A stretch of 14,865 nucleotides of DNA, taken from NCBI GenBank assembly GCA_934621705.1, contig CAKTUP010000041.1:1-14865 (forward strand), written 5' to 3'. The notes below the pieces were generated by a model that was not told the origin of the DNA, searched no databases, and saw only the letters and a program-made list of their open reading frames with translations. A program made the translations under genes and the position numbers. This document shows positions 1-7,076 of the stretch, piece by piece. Origin of the DNA: an uncultured Petrimonas sp. (GTDB lineage Bacteria > Bacteroidota > Bacteroidia > Bacteroidales > Dysgonomonadaceae). Numbering within the stretch: position 1 is the stretch's first letter; every line of letters starts with the position of its first letter.

Positions 1-1644
1 TTGTGTGAGTACTCCGTTAGATCTGTCAATTTCAGCCTGAGGTATTGGAAATGGCCAGCTGTTTTCGGAAGCCCGGCTCCCTTTTCCTGCATAACCATAG
101 GTAGATGAAAATGTTCTCATATTTTTTGCATAGTCACCCCATCTGATTAAGTCATATAATCTTAAACCCTCCATCGCAAATTCAGCCCTACGCTCGTACT
201 TTATTGCTTGAAGCAGATCATCATTAGCTCCAATTGCAAATTCAGAATTGAATAAGTTGTCATTTATTTCTATTAAAGTGTCTTCAAATTTCCTCTTTAT
301 TGCAAAATCGTCAGTTTTAGAAGTCAAAACAAAAGCTCTATATCTTACTTTATTGATATTAGCAGCTACCTCTGCGTTGTTGCCACCTGTTTTTAGCAAA
401 GCTTCGGCATAAATCAATAAAGCTTTTGAATATCTGATCCAGTATGGAGCCCATTTGCTCCGCATCAGATTTCCGTCGACTCTGTAATTAAATGGAACAA
501 ATGCTTTTCTACTTTGTTGCAAGCTAAAATTATAATAGCCCGAGTAATCATGAACTTCCTCATCCCCGCCTCTCGGAAAAATATCACCATGTGATATAAT
601 GGTAAATAACCTTCTCGGATCTCTTTCATCAAAAGAAGAGGCCAGATCTTCGGTGGGAATATTTCCACCCCATCCGCCTACATTATTTCTTCCTACGTTC
701 ATAATAGTAAAAGCATCTGTTGAGTGTCCTATAGAAGGATCATAATTATTTAATACTGTAAGTATAACCTCAGATGATGAAAGACCTTTGATGTAATCGC
801 CACCATAGAGATCCTGGAAATCGCCCAAAGAATGGTTTCCGTTATCAATCACCTCTTTTGATGCGTTTCTCGCAATAATGTATTCATCATTAGAGGTTCC
901 GCTCATTTTATTCTGCTCAATTAAGCCTGCAAAAAATAAAGCAACTCTGGCTTTAAGAACATAGGCAGCATCTTTAGTAACTCTACCCAATTCAGTAGTA
1001 ATGTCAGTATTTTTTTTCCAAGGTAAGTTTGAATCATTTATGGCATCATCTAAATCCTTATATATTTGAGTTTTAATTTCTTCCATTGTAGATTTTTCAA
1101 GCCTGGCTCCAGGTAACTGTACTTCTGTTATTAATGGAACCGGACCAAACGTATTTATCAGATCAAAATAGTACAGAGCTCTTAAGAATTTAACTTCAGA
1201 TAAGTATCTTGAAATTGTTTCTTTGCTTACTGCTTCCTTATTTTTTAAAAATACAATTTCTTCATTACTAAATTTTTCAATTGCAATGTTGCACCGGCCG
1301 ATACCTCTGAATCTGTTATTCCAAGTTTCTTGCAATAACGGATTATTTGATAATGGATATCCGGTTCCAACTTCTGTTGTCTGAGGTCTGTCGCCTGCAT
1401 CTGAACCACCACCATCAGCATCATCAGTAACTTCACTACCAATTGCAACTCTATTTATTGTAAAACCCCATTGATCCTTCATGGGATTATAGCATGAAGT
1501 CAGAAGCTTCATTGCTGAATCGTCTGTTCCGAAATATGCATCTTCGTCTAAAGATCCTAATGGTGGTCTTTCAAGAAAAGTTTCACCACAGGAAGAGAAA
1601 AGCATAACTATTAATCCTATAATAAAGTTTTTATAAATTTTCAT
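1..1644 (-). CDS. SusD/RagB family outer-membrane lipoprotein (3' end missing)
   Basis: Surface glycan- or nutrient-binding partner that caps a SusC TonB-dependent channel. The frame is open from the ATG at 1644 to the window edge, 548 codons without a stop. It starts with a lipoprotein signal peptide: a charged MKIYKN start, a hydrophobic stretch and the lipobox FSSC with Cys19 as the lipidated residue. Family landmarks are the N-terminal part with QETWNN and CNIAIEKF, and near the end the SusD hallmark YERRAEFAMEGLRLYDLIRWG, here read as residues around 500-520. The last visible residues, WPFPIPQAEIDRSNGVLTQ, match the usual C-terminal end of SusD proteins, so probably only a few residues are lost. 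It starts 11 bp after the susC stop and is surely co-transcribed with it. The binding substrate cannot be told from sequence; SusD proteins bind varied glycans or, in RagB-like cases, peptides. The family call is very secure. Confidence 0.95.
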   Translation of the reverse strand, partial: MKIYKNFIIGLIVMLFSSCGETFLERPPLGSLDEDAYFGTDDSAMKLLTSCYNPMKDQWGFTINRVAIGSEVTDDADGGGSDAGDRPQTTEVGTGYPLSNNPLLQETWNNRFRGIGRCNIAIEKFSNEEIVFLKNKEAVSKETISRYLSEVKFLRALYYFDLINTFGPVPLITEVQLPGARLEKSTMEEIKTQIYKDLDDAINDSNLPWKKNTDITTELGRVTKDAAYVLKARVALFFAGLIEQNKMSGTSNDEYIIARNASKEVIDNGNHSLGDFQDLYGGDYIKGLSSSEVILTVLNNYDPSIGHSTDAFTIMNVGRNNVGGWGGNIPTEDLASSFDERDPRRLFTIISHGDIFPRGGDEEVHDYSGYYNFSLQQSRKAFVPFNYRVDGNLMRSKWAPYWIRYSKALLIYAEALLKTGGNNAEVAANINKVRYRAFVLTSKTDDFAIKRKFEDTLIEINDNLFNSEFAIGANDDLLQAIKYERRAEFAMEGLRLYDLIRWGDYAKNMRTFSSTYGYAGKGSRASENSWPFPIPQAEIDRSNGVLTQ

Positions 1645-1655
1645 ATTGATTTTTT

Positions 1656-4600
1656 TTAAAAGGTGATATTTAGTCCAACCATATAAGTTTTCGCTTGTGG
1701 GTAATATCCATCGTCAACACCATTGCTTAATGGAGCAGATCTGCCTATTTCCGGGTCTAGACCACTGTATTTAGTAAATGTAAGCAAATTATATCCACCT
1801 ATCCATAATCTGATATTGCTAATGGTATTTTCAGGAAATATATTTTGTGGTAAACTATATCCTAACTGAATATTTTTTAATCTCAGATATGAACCATCTT
1901 CAACCAGCCAGTCAGATACTTGTAGGTTATTGGTGTTATCTGTGTTAATCTGAAATTGTTCATTTGTTGGATTTGTAGGCGACCATGCTTTTTCAAGAAA
2001 ATCTGACGGAGCATTATACCAGCCCACACCAGAATTCATATCGATTTTCTTTGCGTTCATGACTTTATTTCCATAAGTGCCTTGGAAAAGAGCCTGCAAA
2101 TCAAATCCTTTATAATCAAAAGCAAAGTTCAATCCGTAACTGAATTTTGGAAACGGATTGCCAATATCTGTCCTGTCATTAGCATTAACTATACCATCTC
2201 CATTAACGTCAACGAATCTTAAATCACCCGGACGTGCCGTTGGCTGAATAAGACCTCCTTCACTATTCTTGTAGTTCTGAACTTCAGTTTCGCTTTGGAA
2301 AATGCCATCAGTTTTTAATCCGTAGAAATAACCGATCGGTTTCCCAACTTCTGTCTTTGTAGTAGTAACCGTAATCCAGCCTCCGCCATAAAGAGGTTCT
2401 CCACCCCCTAAGCTTAATACTTTGTTTTTGAAAGTAAATAGATTTGCTCCAACAGAATAATTGAAGTCATTTATTGAATTTCTATATTTCAGATCTATTT
2501 CCCATCCTTTATTCTCAATACTTCCCGCATTAACCCATGGATTATTAGGAAAGCCCAAGTATGATGGTAAAGGTACTTGGAGAAGCATATCTTTTGTTTT
2601 CTTTACAAAATAATCCACATTTAAAGTTAAACTATTATTGAAGAAGCCTAAGTCTAATCCAAGGTCTATTTGCTCAGTTGTTTCCCATTGAACTTCTGGA
2701 TTTCCCATTTGGTTATTACCTCCAAACAATTGAGGTGTTAAATTTGTACCATATAAATAATACCCCCAGTTTCCTGTATAAGTAGATAAGTATGCTCCAC
2801 CCCCAATTGCCTGGTTCCCAATTTCTCCCCAACTTAATCTGAGTTTGCCTAGGCTTAATTTGTCAAAACCTGACATAAACTGTTCTTCAGAAAAATTCCA
2901 GCCTAAGGAAAAAGAAGGAAATGTACCCCATTTATATCCGGGTCCAAAATTAGAAGATCCATCCCTGCGAATATTAGCAGTAAACAAATACTTGTTATCG
3001 TAAGAGTAAAATATACGAGTAAATATTGATTGCATTGCAGATTCTGCTTTCCAGCCGCTTGCAGCCGGATTTTTTGAAGCAGCATTTAAAATTCGTTGAG
3101 CAAGATTATTATTTACAAGCCCTTGTCTTGAGGCCGATGTTGCTTCAGATTTTGTCTCTTCGGCCGATGTGCCAACCATAGCAGTAATCTGATGCAAATC
3201 ATTAAATCTGTTATTATAAGTTAAAGTATTATCCCACACCCAATAATCAGAGCTTTGATAGTATTTACTAACTGTTGCATCTGCTGCATACTGTTCACCA
3301 TCAAGATAATATTTTGGGTTGAAACCATCTGATCCGCCTCTATACAAATCAATGTTCAAACGACTGTTGTAAGTTAAGGATGGTAATATATCAATCTTTA
3401 AATCTACTCCACCTTTAACTGCTATATCTTGCCAAACATTGTCTTTTCTGATTCTAGTCTGAGATACAGGATTTTCTTTGTTAGAGTAAATAACCGGTGC
3501 GAACCATGAATATTCATTATTTGGCTCAATTTCACTCATAAATAATGATGGTTCCAGAAAAGAGGGAATGTTTTTTAGTTCAGTTCTGTAAACCGGAGTA
3601 ATTGGGTCGGTTACAAATGCAATAAATGCAGTATTGAACCCAGGTGATTCCTCCAGAACATTTCTTCTGGACTGTTTAACAAGACCAAAGTTAGATGACA
3701 GATGCAGCCATTTATTAATTTGATGATCTATATTCGTCAACCAAGAAATTCTGTCAAAATCTGAACCCTTAATAATTCCTTGCTGATCCATAACGCTGAA
3801 ATTGGTATGATATGAAAGATTATTTGAACCTCCCGAAATTGAAAAATCATAATTTTGAACAGGTGCATTTTTATGATTTACTTCTTTCCACCAATTTGTG
3901 CCCTCATCACTACCAAAATTTGATCTAAAATTTGATCTTAGAAATTGTAGAATTTCACTTTTTTGAGTATCGCTAAAGAATGGGGCATTACCGGCATTAA
4001 TATTCGCCAGATTTTTATAATCCATAAATTGTGAAGCATTCATCATATCATATACTTTAATAGGATTCTGAACACCATAATATGTATCGAACGTGATAGT
4101 TGTCCTTCCATCAGTTTGACCTCTATTAGTAGTAATTATTATTACCCCGTTTGCTGCACGTGATCCATAAATAGCCGTTGCAGAGGCATCTTTAAGTATT
4201 TCCATAGAAGCAATATTATTGGCATTTAGCCACCCTATATCTGTCTGAGGAAGTCCATCCACTACGTACAAAGGATTGTTATTGTTAACGGTTCCAACTC
4301 CCCTGACTCTAACAGCAGGAGGTGTGCCGGGACTACCTCCCGTGGAAGTTACCATAACTCCTGCAGTTTTACCTTGGAGGGCATCGGCAACGCTTCTAAC
4401 CGGTAAATTCTTTAGATCATCACCGGAAACTTGACTAAGTGCACCCGTCAAGTCACTTTTCCTCATTGTTCCATAACCAACCACAATTAATTCATCTAAT
4501 GATTGGGTATCTTCCTGTAATATTATGTCAAAATTTGTCCTTCCAGTTGTGTTGATATCTTGAATTAAATACCCTATATATGTGATTCGTATAGTCGCAT

Positions 4601-5141
4601 TATTATCTACATCTAATGAAAACCTACCATTCGCATCGGTTACAGTTCCGTTTGTTGTGCCAGTTTCCACTATATTAGCTCCAATAATGGGTATGCCTGT
4701 GATGTCAACAATTGTTCCGCTTATCCGTTTCTTCTGTTGTTGTGCTATCATCGTTTCTGAGTTATTTATTTTATTATTCATATTGAGGATAATATGATTC
4801 CCTTCCATAGAATAACTCACATCTTTATTTTTCAAAAGTGCACTCAATACATTAGAAACGGCCTGTTGCTTAGCCTTTACCGAAACTGTTTCATTAGTAT
4901 TCACTTCATTGTTATAGATGAATAAATAATCGGTTTGGCTCTCAATTTCATTTAAAACCTCCTTTAGAGCCACATTGCGTTTATTGATTGTTACTCTGGC
5001 ATTTTGCGTATAACTCATTTCGGCCATAGAGCAAAAGACACAGGTGAATAATAGAATAAAGGTTGTGCGCATAATCAATAAAAAATGTTTAATGGGTAAT
5101 TTTTCGGTTAAATTGTTACCCAACGAGTTGTTTTTCTTCAT
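1656..5141 (-). CDS. SusC/RagA family TonB-dependent outer-membrane receptor with STN signalling domain
   Basis: Outer-membrane beta-barrel that imports an oligomer, powered by TonB-ExbBD, with the adjacent SusD as lid. The protein has 1161 residues, normal for SusC. In order: a signal peptide (core around 25-40, probable cleavage near 46), an STN domain (about 48-120, beginning RVTINKRNVALKEVLNEIES), a carboxypeptidase-D-like regulatory domain (about 139-210, RISGTIVDITGIPIIGANIV), the SusC signature ELIVVGYGTMRKSDLTGAL (about 217-235), the plug (to about 340, with ILKDASATAIYGSRAANGV), then the barrel ending in YMVGLNITF with the C-terminal Phe expected for barrel insertion. The STN domain marks it as a transducing receptor that talks to a FecR anti-sigma factor, and such a gene lies just upstream. 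The ATG at 5141 gives a long signal peptide n-region; Met24 at 5072 is an alternative start. It is 143 bp from fecR and 11 bp from susD. The substrate is unknown. Confidence 0.96.
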   Translation of the reverse strand: MKKNNSLGNNLTEKLPIKHFLLIMRTTFILLFTCVFCSMAEMSYTQNARVTINKRNVALKEVLNEIESQTDYLFIYNNEVNTNETVSVKAKQQAVSNVLSALLKNKDVSYSMEGNHIILNMNNKINNSETMIAQQQKKRISGTIVDITGIPIIGANIVETGTTNGTVTDANGRFSLDVDNNATIRITYIGYLIQDINTTGRTNFDIILQEDTQSLDELIVVGYGTMRKSDLTGALSQVSGDDLKNLPVRSVADALQGKTAGVMVTSTGGSPGTPPAVRVRGVGTVNNNNPLYVVDGLPQTDIGWLNANNIASMEILKDASATAIYGSRAANGVIIITTNRGQTDGRTTITFDTYYGVQNPIKVYDMMNASQFMDYKNLANINAGNAPFFSDTQKSEILQFLRSNFRSNFGSDEGTNWWKEVNHKNAPVQNYDFSISGGSNNLSYHTNFSVMDQQGIIKGSDFDRISWLTNIDHQINKWLHLSSNFGLVKQSRRNVLEESPGFNTAFIAFVTDPITPVYRTELKNIPSFLEPSLFMSEIEPNNEYSWFAPVIYSNKENPVSQTRIRKDNVWQDIAVKGGVDLKIDILPSLTYNSRLNIDLYRGGSDGFNPKYYLDGEQYAADATVSKYYQSSDYWVWDNTLTYNNRFNDLHQITAMVGTSAEETKSEATSASRQGLVNNNLAQRILNAASKNPAASGWKAESAMQSIFTRIFYSYDNKYLFTANIRRDGSSNFGPGYKWGTFPSFSLGWNFSEEQFMSGFDKLSLGKLRLSWGEIGNQAIGGGAYLSTYTGNWGYYLYGTNLTPQLFGGNNQMGNPEVQWETTEQIDLGLDLGFFNNSLTLNVDYFVKKTKDMLLQVPLPSYLGFPNNPWVNAGSIENKGWEIDLKYRNSINDFNYSVGANLFTFKNKVLSLGGGEPLYGGGWITVTTTKTEVGKPIGYFYGLKTDGIFQSETEVQNYKNSEGGLIQPTARPGDLRFVDVNGDGIVNANDRTDIGNPFPKFSYGLNFAFDYKGFDLQALFQGTYGNKVMNAKKIDMNSGVGWYNAPSDFLEKAWSPTNPTNEQFQINTDNTNNLQVSDWLVEDGSYLRLKNIQLGYSLPQNIFPENTISNIRLWIGGYNLLTFTKYSGLDPEIGRSAPLSNGVDDGYYPQAKTYMVGLNITF

Positions 5142-5202
5142 ACATTTGTAATTGTTTTTAGTTAATACATTGATTTCTTGGTTGTGTTGACGAAAACGTA
5201 TA

Positions 5203-5230
5203 ATCGGTGAGCGTTGCAGCGCTTGCCGAT
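5203..5230. repeat. Interrupted inverted repeat between fecR and susC
   Basis: Read on the plus strand, ATCGG (5203-5207) pairs with CCGAT (5226-5230), and AGCG (5210-5213) pairs with CGCT (5220-5223), around a 6-nt loop. The two bases between the arms give G-T wobbles on the plus strand but C-A mismatches on the minus strand, the strand that would be transcribed with the operon. No T-run follows on the minus strand, so it is a poor intrinsic terminator. It lies about 60 bp upstream of the susC ATG. It could be an attenuating hairpin or an operator; which of the two is not shown by the sequence. Confidence 0.45.
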
Positions 5231-5284
5231 TCTTGTTTTCTGATTGTTTTACTCAGTTATGTTTCATAGGCATAAGTGTTTTTG

Positions 5285-6196
5285 CTATTTAATGTAAATT
5301 GTTCCTTTTTCTTCGTTTCTTTCGTAGTTAAACCGGATACTTCGTTGCAATACTCGTAAAGCATGGTCCACACCATCAGATTGACGAAATTTTCCGGTAT
5401 AAGTGTGTTGCGGTAGTTTTTCCGAATCGATTTGGATGCTGATGTCGAAATATTTTTCGAGCGATATAAGAATGTCCTTCAACTGTTTGTTGTTGAAAGC
5501 GATTAAGCCATTTTTCCACAAATAATCATCGGTGTCTTGTATTTTAGAGATAAGCATTTTGTTGTCATTGATGGTTGCTTTTTCATTGGGTTTTAATGTG
5601 GTGAGTTTTGCGTCATTTTTATGTATTTCCACACTTCCTTCAAAAAGACTGGTTTCGAAGGTATCGAAGGTTGAGTATGCTTCCACATTAAAACTGGTTC
5701 CTGTTACTAAAACATCACCTTGATCTGTTTTTACAATAAACGGTTTTTTTTTGTTTTTACTTACATCGAAATACGCTTCGCCATCCAAGTAAACTGTTCT
5801 ATTTTTCTGTGAGAATTTAATCGGATATCGGAAAGACGTATTGGCATTTAACCAGACATTTGAGTTATCGGCCAGTATAATGTTGATCCGTTGGCCCGGT
5901 GGAACAAGTATCGTATTGTATTTCTCTTCCAGACTTTTTGAGTTGAATATGTATAATCCGCTTAAAACAAGAAGCATAGCTACAGCTGCTGCAGTGCTTA
6001 TTTGCCACGGTGAGAATGAGACTTTTCTCTTTTGTTTTATCGTGTGCGAGTTTAATAGTAATGCATCATAAACTTTTCGCTCCTGAAAAAAAACACGATG
6101 ATTGGATTCCGAAGTACCTAGCCATTGTCTTATCTGTTTTTCTTCATTAACAGATGTTTTTTCCTCGAAAAAACGATATAACATTTCTTTGTCCAT
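5285..6196 (-). CDS. FecR family anti-sigma factor with DUF4974-type C-terminus
   Basis: Inner-membrane anti-sigma regulator that holds its ECF sigma factor until a transducing SusC signals from the periplasm. From the ATG at 6196 the protein has 303 residues. It shows a cytoplasmic N-terminal segment (MDKEMLYRFFEEKTS, residues 1-60, sigma-binding), one transmembrane helix (about 65-84, ISTAAAVAMLLVLSGLYIF), a FecR domain (about 96-211, with LVPPGQRINIILADNSNVWL and VTGTSFNVEAY), and a C-terminal DUF4974 domain (about 234-303, NNKQLKDILISLEKYFDISI) thought to contact the receptor STN domain. The frame can be extended to a TTG at 6238, but the added residues are encoded by a perfect-looking inverted repeat, so I prefer the ATG. 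It follows the sigma gene by 74 bp and precedes susC by 143 bp. The family call is secure; pairing with the neighbours is inferred from gene order and the STN domain. Confidence 0.93.
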   Translation of the reverse strand: MDKEMLYRFFEEKTSVNEEKQIRQWLGTSESNHRVFFQERKVYDALLLNSHTIKQKRKVSFSPWQISTAAAVAMLLVLSGLYIFNSKSLEEKYNTILVPPGQRINIILADNSNVWLNANTSFRYPIKFSQKNRTVYLDGEAYFDVSKNKKKPFIVKTDQGDVLVTGTSFNVEAYSTFDTFETSLFEGSVEIHKNDAKLTTLKPNEKATINDNKMLISKIQDTDDYLWKNGLIAFNNKQLKDILISLEKYFDISIQIDSEKLPQHTYTGKFRQSDGVDHALRVLQRSIRFNYERNEEKGTIYIK

Positions 6197-6208
6197 TCGA
6201 TAACTTTC

Positions 6209-6240
6209 TTTTGCCTTGTTATAAGTATAACAGGCCAAAA
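6209..6240. repeat. Near-perfect inverted repeat just upstream of the fecR start
   Basis: Arms of 15 nt, TTTTGCCTTGTTATA (6209-6223) and TATAACAGGCCAAAA (6226-6240), match in 13 of 15 positions around a 2-nt spacer. The inner 7 bp (TGTTATA/TATAACA) are perfect. In the operon transcript this hairpin would end about 12 nt before the fecR ATG, over the ribosome-binding region. It could be a dyad operator or a translational control hairpin; a terminator is unlikely because no T-run follows on the minus strand. Confidence 0.55.
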
Positions 6241-6270
6241 TGAAAACACCCTAACGGAAAATGTATTTTT

Positions 6271-6576
6271 TTAATAAAAATAAAATAAAAGCGGCAGAAA
6301 AAGTATGAAGTCTTTCAAGGAGAACCGAAGCTGACTTAAAGCTTTGGAAATGTGAAATTCAATTGCTTTAGCGCTGAGATCCATTTGTTCCGCAATATCT
6401 TTATACGACAAGCCTTGATATCGGTTCAATATGAATATCTGGCGTGTTTTTTGGGGTAGTTTGTTAAGAGTAGATTCTACAATTTGTTGTATTTCATCTG
6501 AAAAAATAAAATCGGGATCACACGCTTGCAACGTGTTGATTCTGGTTGATAGAACCCATTCCGCATGATCGTTCAT
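6271..6576 (-). CDS. ECF sigma factor, C-terminal (region 4) half
   Basis: An open frame of 101 residues starting at an ATG directly after the TAA that ends the upstream half, in the same reading frame. It holds sigma-70 region 4, which reads the -35 element: the helix-turn-helix is seen in GLSYKDIAEQMDLSAKAIEF followed by HISKALSQLR (about residues 56-85), preceded by LPQKTRQIFILNRY. It ends with the hydrophobic tail FILFLPLLFYFY, which is of a kind often seen at the end of Bacteroidetes ECF sigma factors. It has no region 2, so alone it could not form a normal ECF sigma. With the upstream part and the stop position it makes 188 codons, the normal full length. Either it is translated by reinitiation at TAA-ATG, or it is the dead 3' part of a pseudogene. 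The domain call is secure; the product status is open. Confidence 0.8.
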   Translation of the reverse strand: MNDHAEWVLSTRINTLQACDPDFIFSDEIQQIVESTLNKLPQKTRQIFILNRYQGLSYKDIAEQMDLSAKAIEFHISKALSQLRFSLKDFILFLPLLFYFY

Positions 6577-6837
6577 TTATTTTTCGGCACGTTGACGTAC
6601 TTGTATATGTTGTAAGTGGTTGAGACATTTGTTTTTGATAGCAGTGAGGATATAGGCTTGCGGTTTAGTGTTCGGCAAAAGTTGTCCCCTGTTTTCCCAA
6701 AAAGCAGTGAATGCTTCCGATACAAAATCTTCGGCTATCTGTTTTTCTTTCACATAGCCTATTGCAAAACGGATAAAACGCTCGTTGTATTCGTTAAACA
6801 AGTTATTGAAGTTTTGTAAATTGGAAAAGGAGTTCAT
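6577..6837 (-). CDS. ECF sigma factor, N-terminal (region 2) half, ending at an in-frame TAA
   Basis: An open frame of 86 residues from the ATG at 6837 to TAA at 6577-6579. It holds sigma-70 region 2, which binds core polymerase and the -10 element: LFNEYNERFIRFAIGYVKEK, then QIAEDFVSEAFTAFWENRGQ and AYILTAIKNKCLNHLQHIQV. The break falls after VRQRAEK, in the linker that joins region 2 to region 4 in intact proteins, and the next codon of the same frame is the ATG of the region 4 half. No frameshift is needed to join them: a single base change at the TAA (for example to AAA, GAA or CAA) would restore one full-length protein. Other genes here use TAA as a true stop, so a changed genetic code is not the reason. 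It is the first gene of the sigma-fecR-susC-susD series and probably has its own promoter at 6857-6864. Confidence 0.82.
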   Translation of the reverse strand: MNSFSNLQNFNNLFNEYNERFIRFAIGYVKEKQIAEDFVSEAFTAFWENRGQLLPNTKPQAYILTAIKNKCLNHLQHIQVRQRAEK

Positions 6838-6856
6838 GATCTCACATTTTTCGAAA

Positions 6857-6864
6857 CAAATATA
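6857..6864 (-). promoter_or_regulatory. Probable -7 box of the sigma-factor promoter
   Basis: On the minus strand the sequence is TATATTTG, an exact match to the Bacteroidetes housekeeping -7 consensus TAnnTTTG. It lies 19 bp from the sigma ATG at 6837, so the leader would be very short. No good TTTG -33 box is seen at the usual distance, only a T-rich patch. The remaining intergenic DNA toward 7076 holds only weak dyads, none with a T-run on the minus strand. Confidence 0.5.
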
Positions 6865-7076
6865 TGCACAAAATACAGTGAAATAAAATTATTTAACTAA
6901 AATATTGTTCTTTGTGCTGAGCATTGGGCGTTGGTGCCCTTTCATTGGTTGTCTTGAAGTAACCGAACGCCTTGGGGTAGATATGCCGTCTCTTTTTTGT
7001 TTCGAAATTCAAACGGTTGTCTTAAAAACAACTTTCTCCCAATAATTCAAATGCTCAATCGCCCGACAATATTCAG

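Noticed and set aside
6271..6837. Frameshift in the sigma gene
   Set aside because: Both halves are in the same frame; only one TAA codon separates them, so no frameshift is needed.
6926..6939. GGGC/GCCC mini-hairpin downstream of the SNF2 gene as a terminator
   Set aside because: Only a 4-bp stem, and no T-run follows on the minus strand.
6946..7023. Two copies of GGTTGTCTT in the sigma-SNF2 gap as a regulatory direct repeat
   Set aside because: The match is only 9 bp and the copies are about 68 bp apart; chance is a fair explanation.
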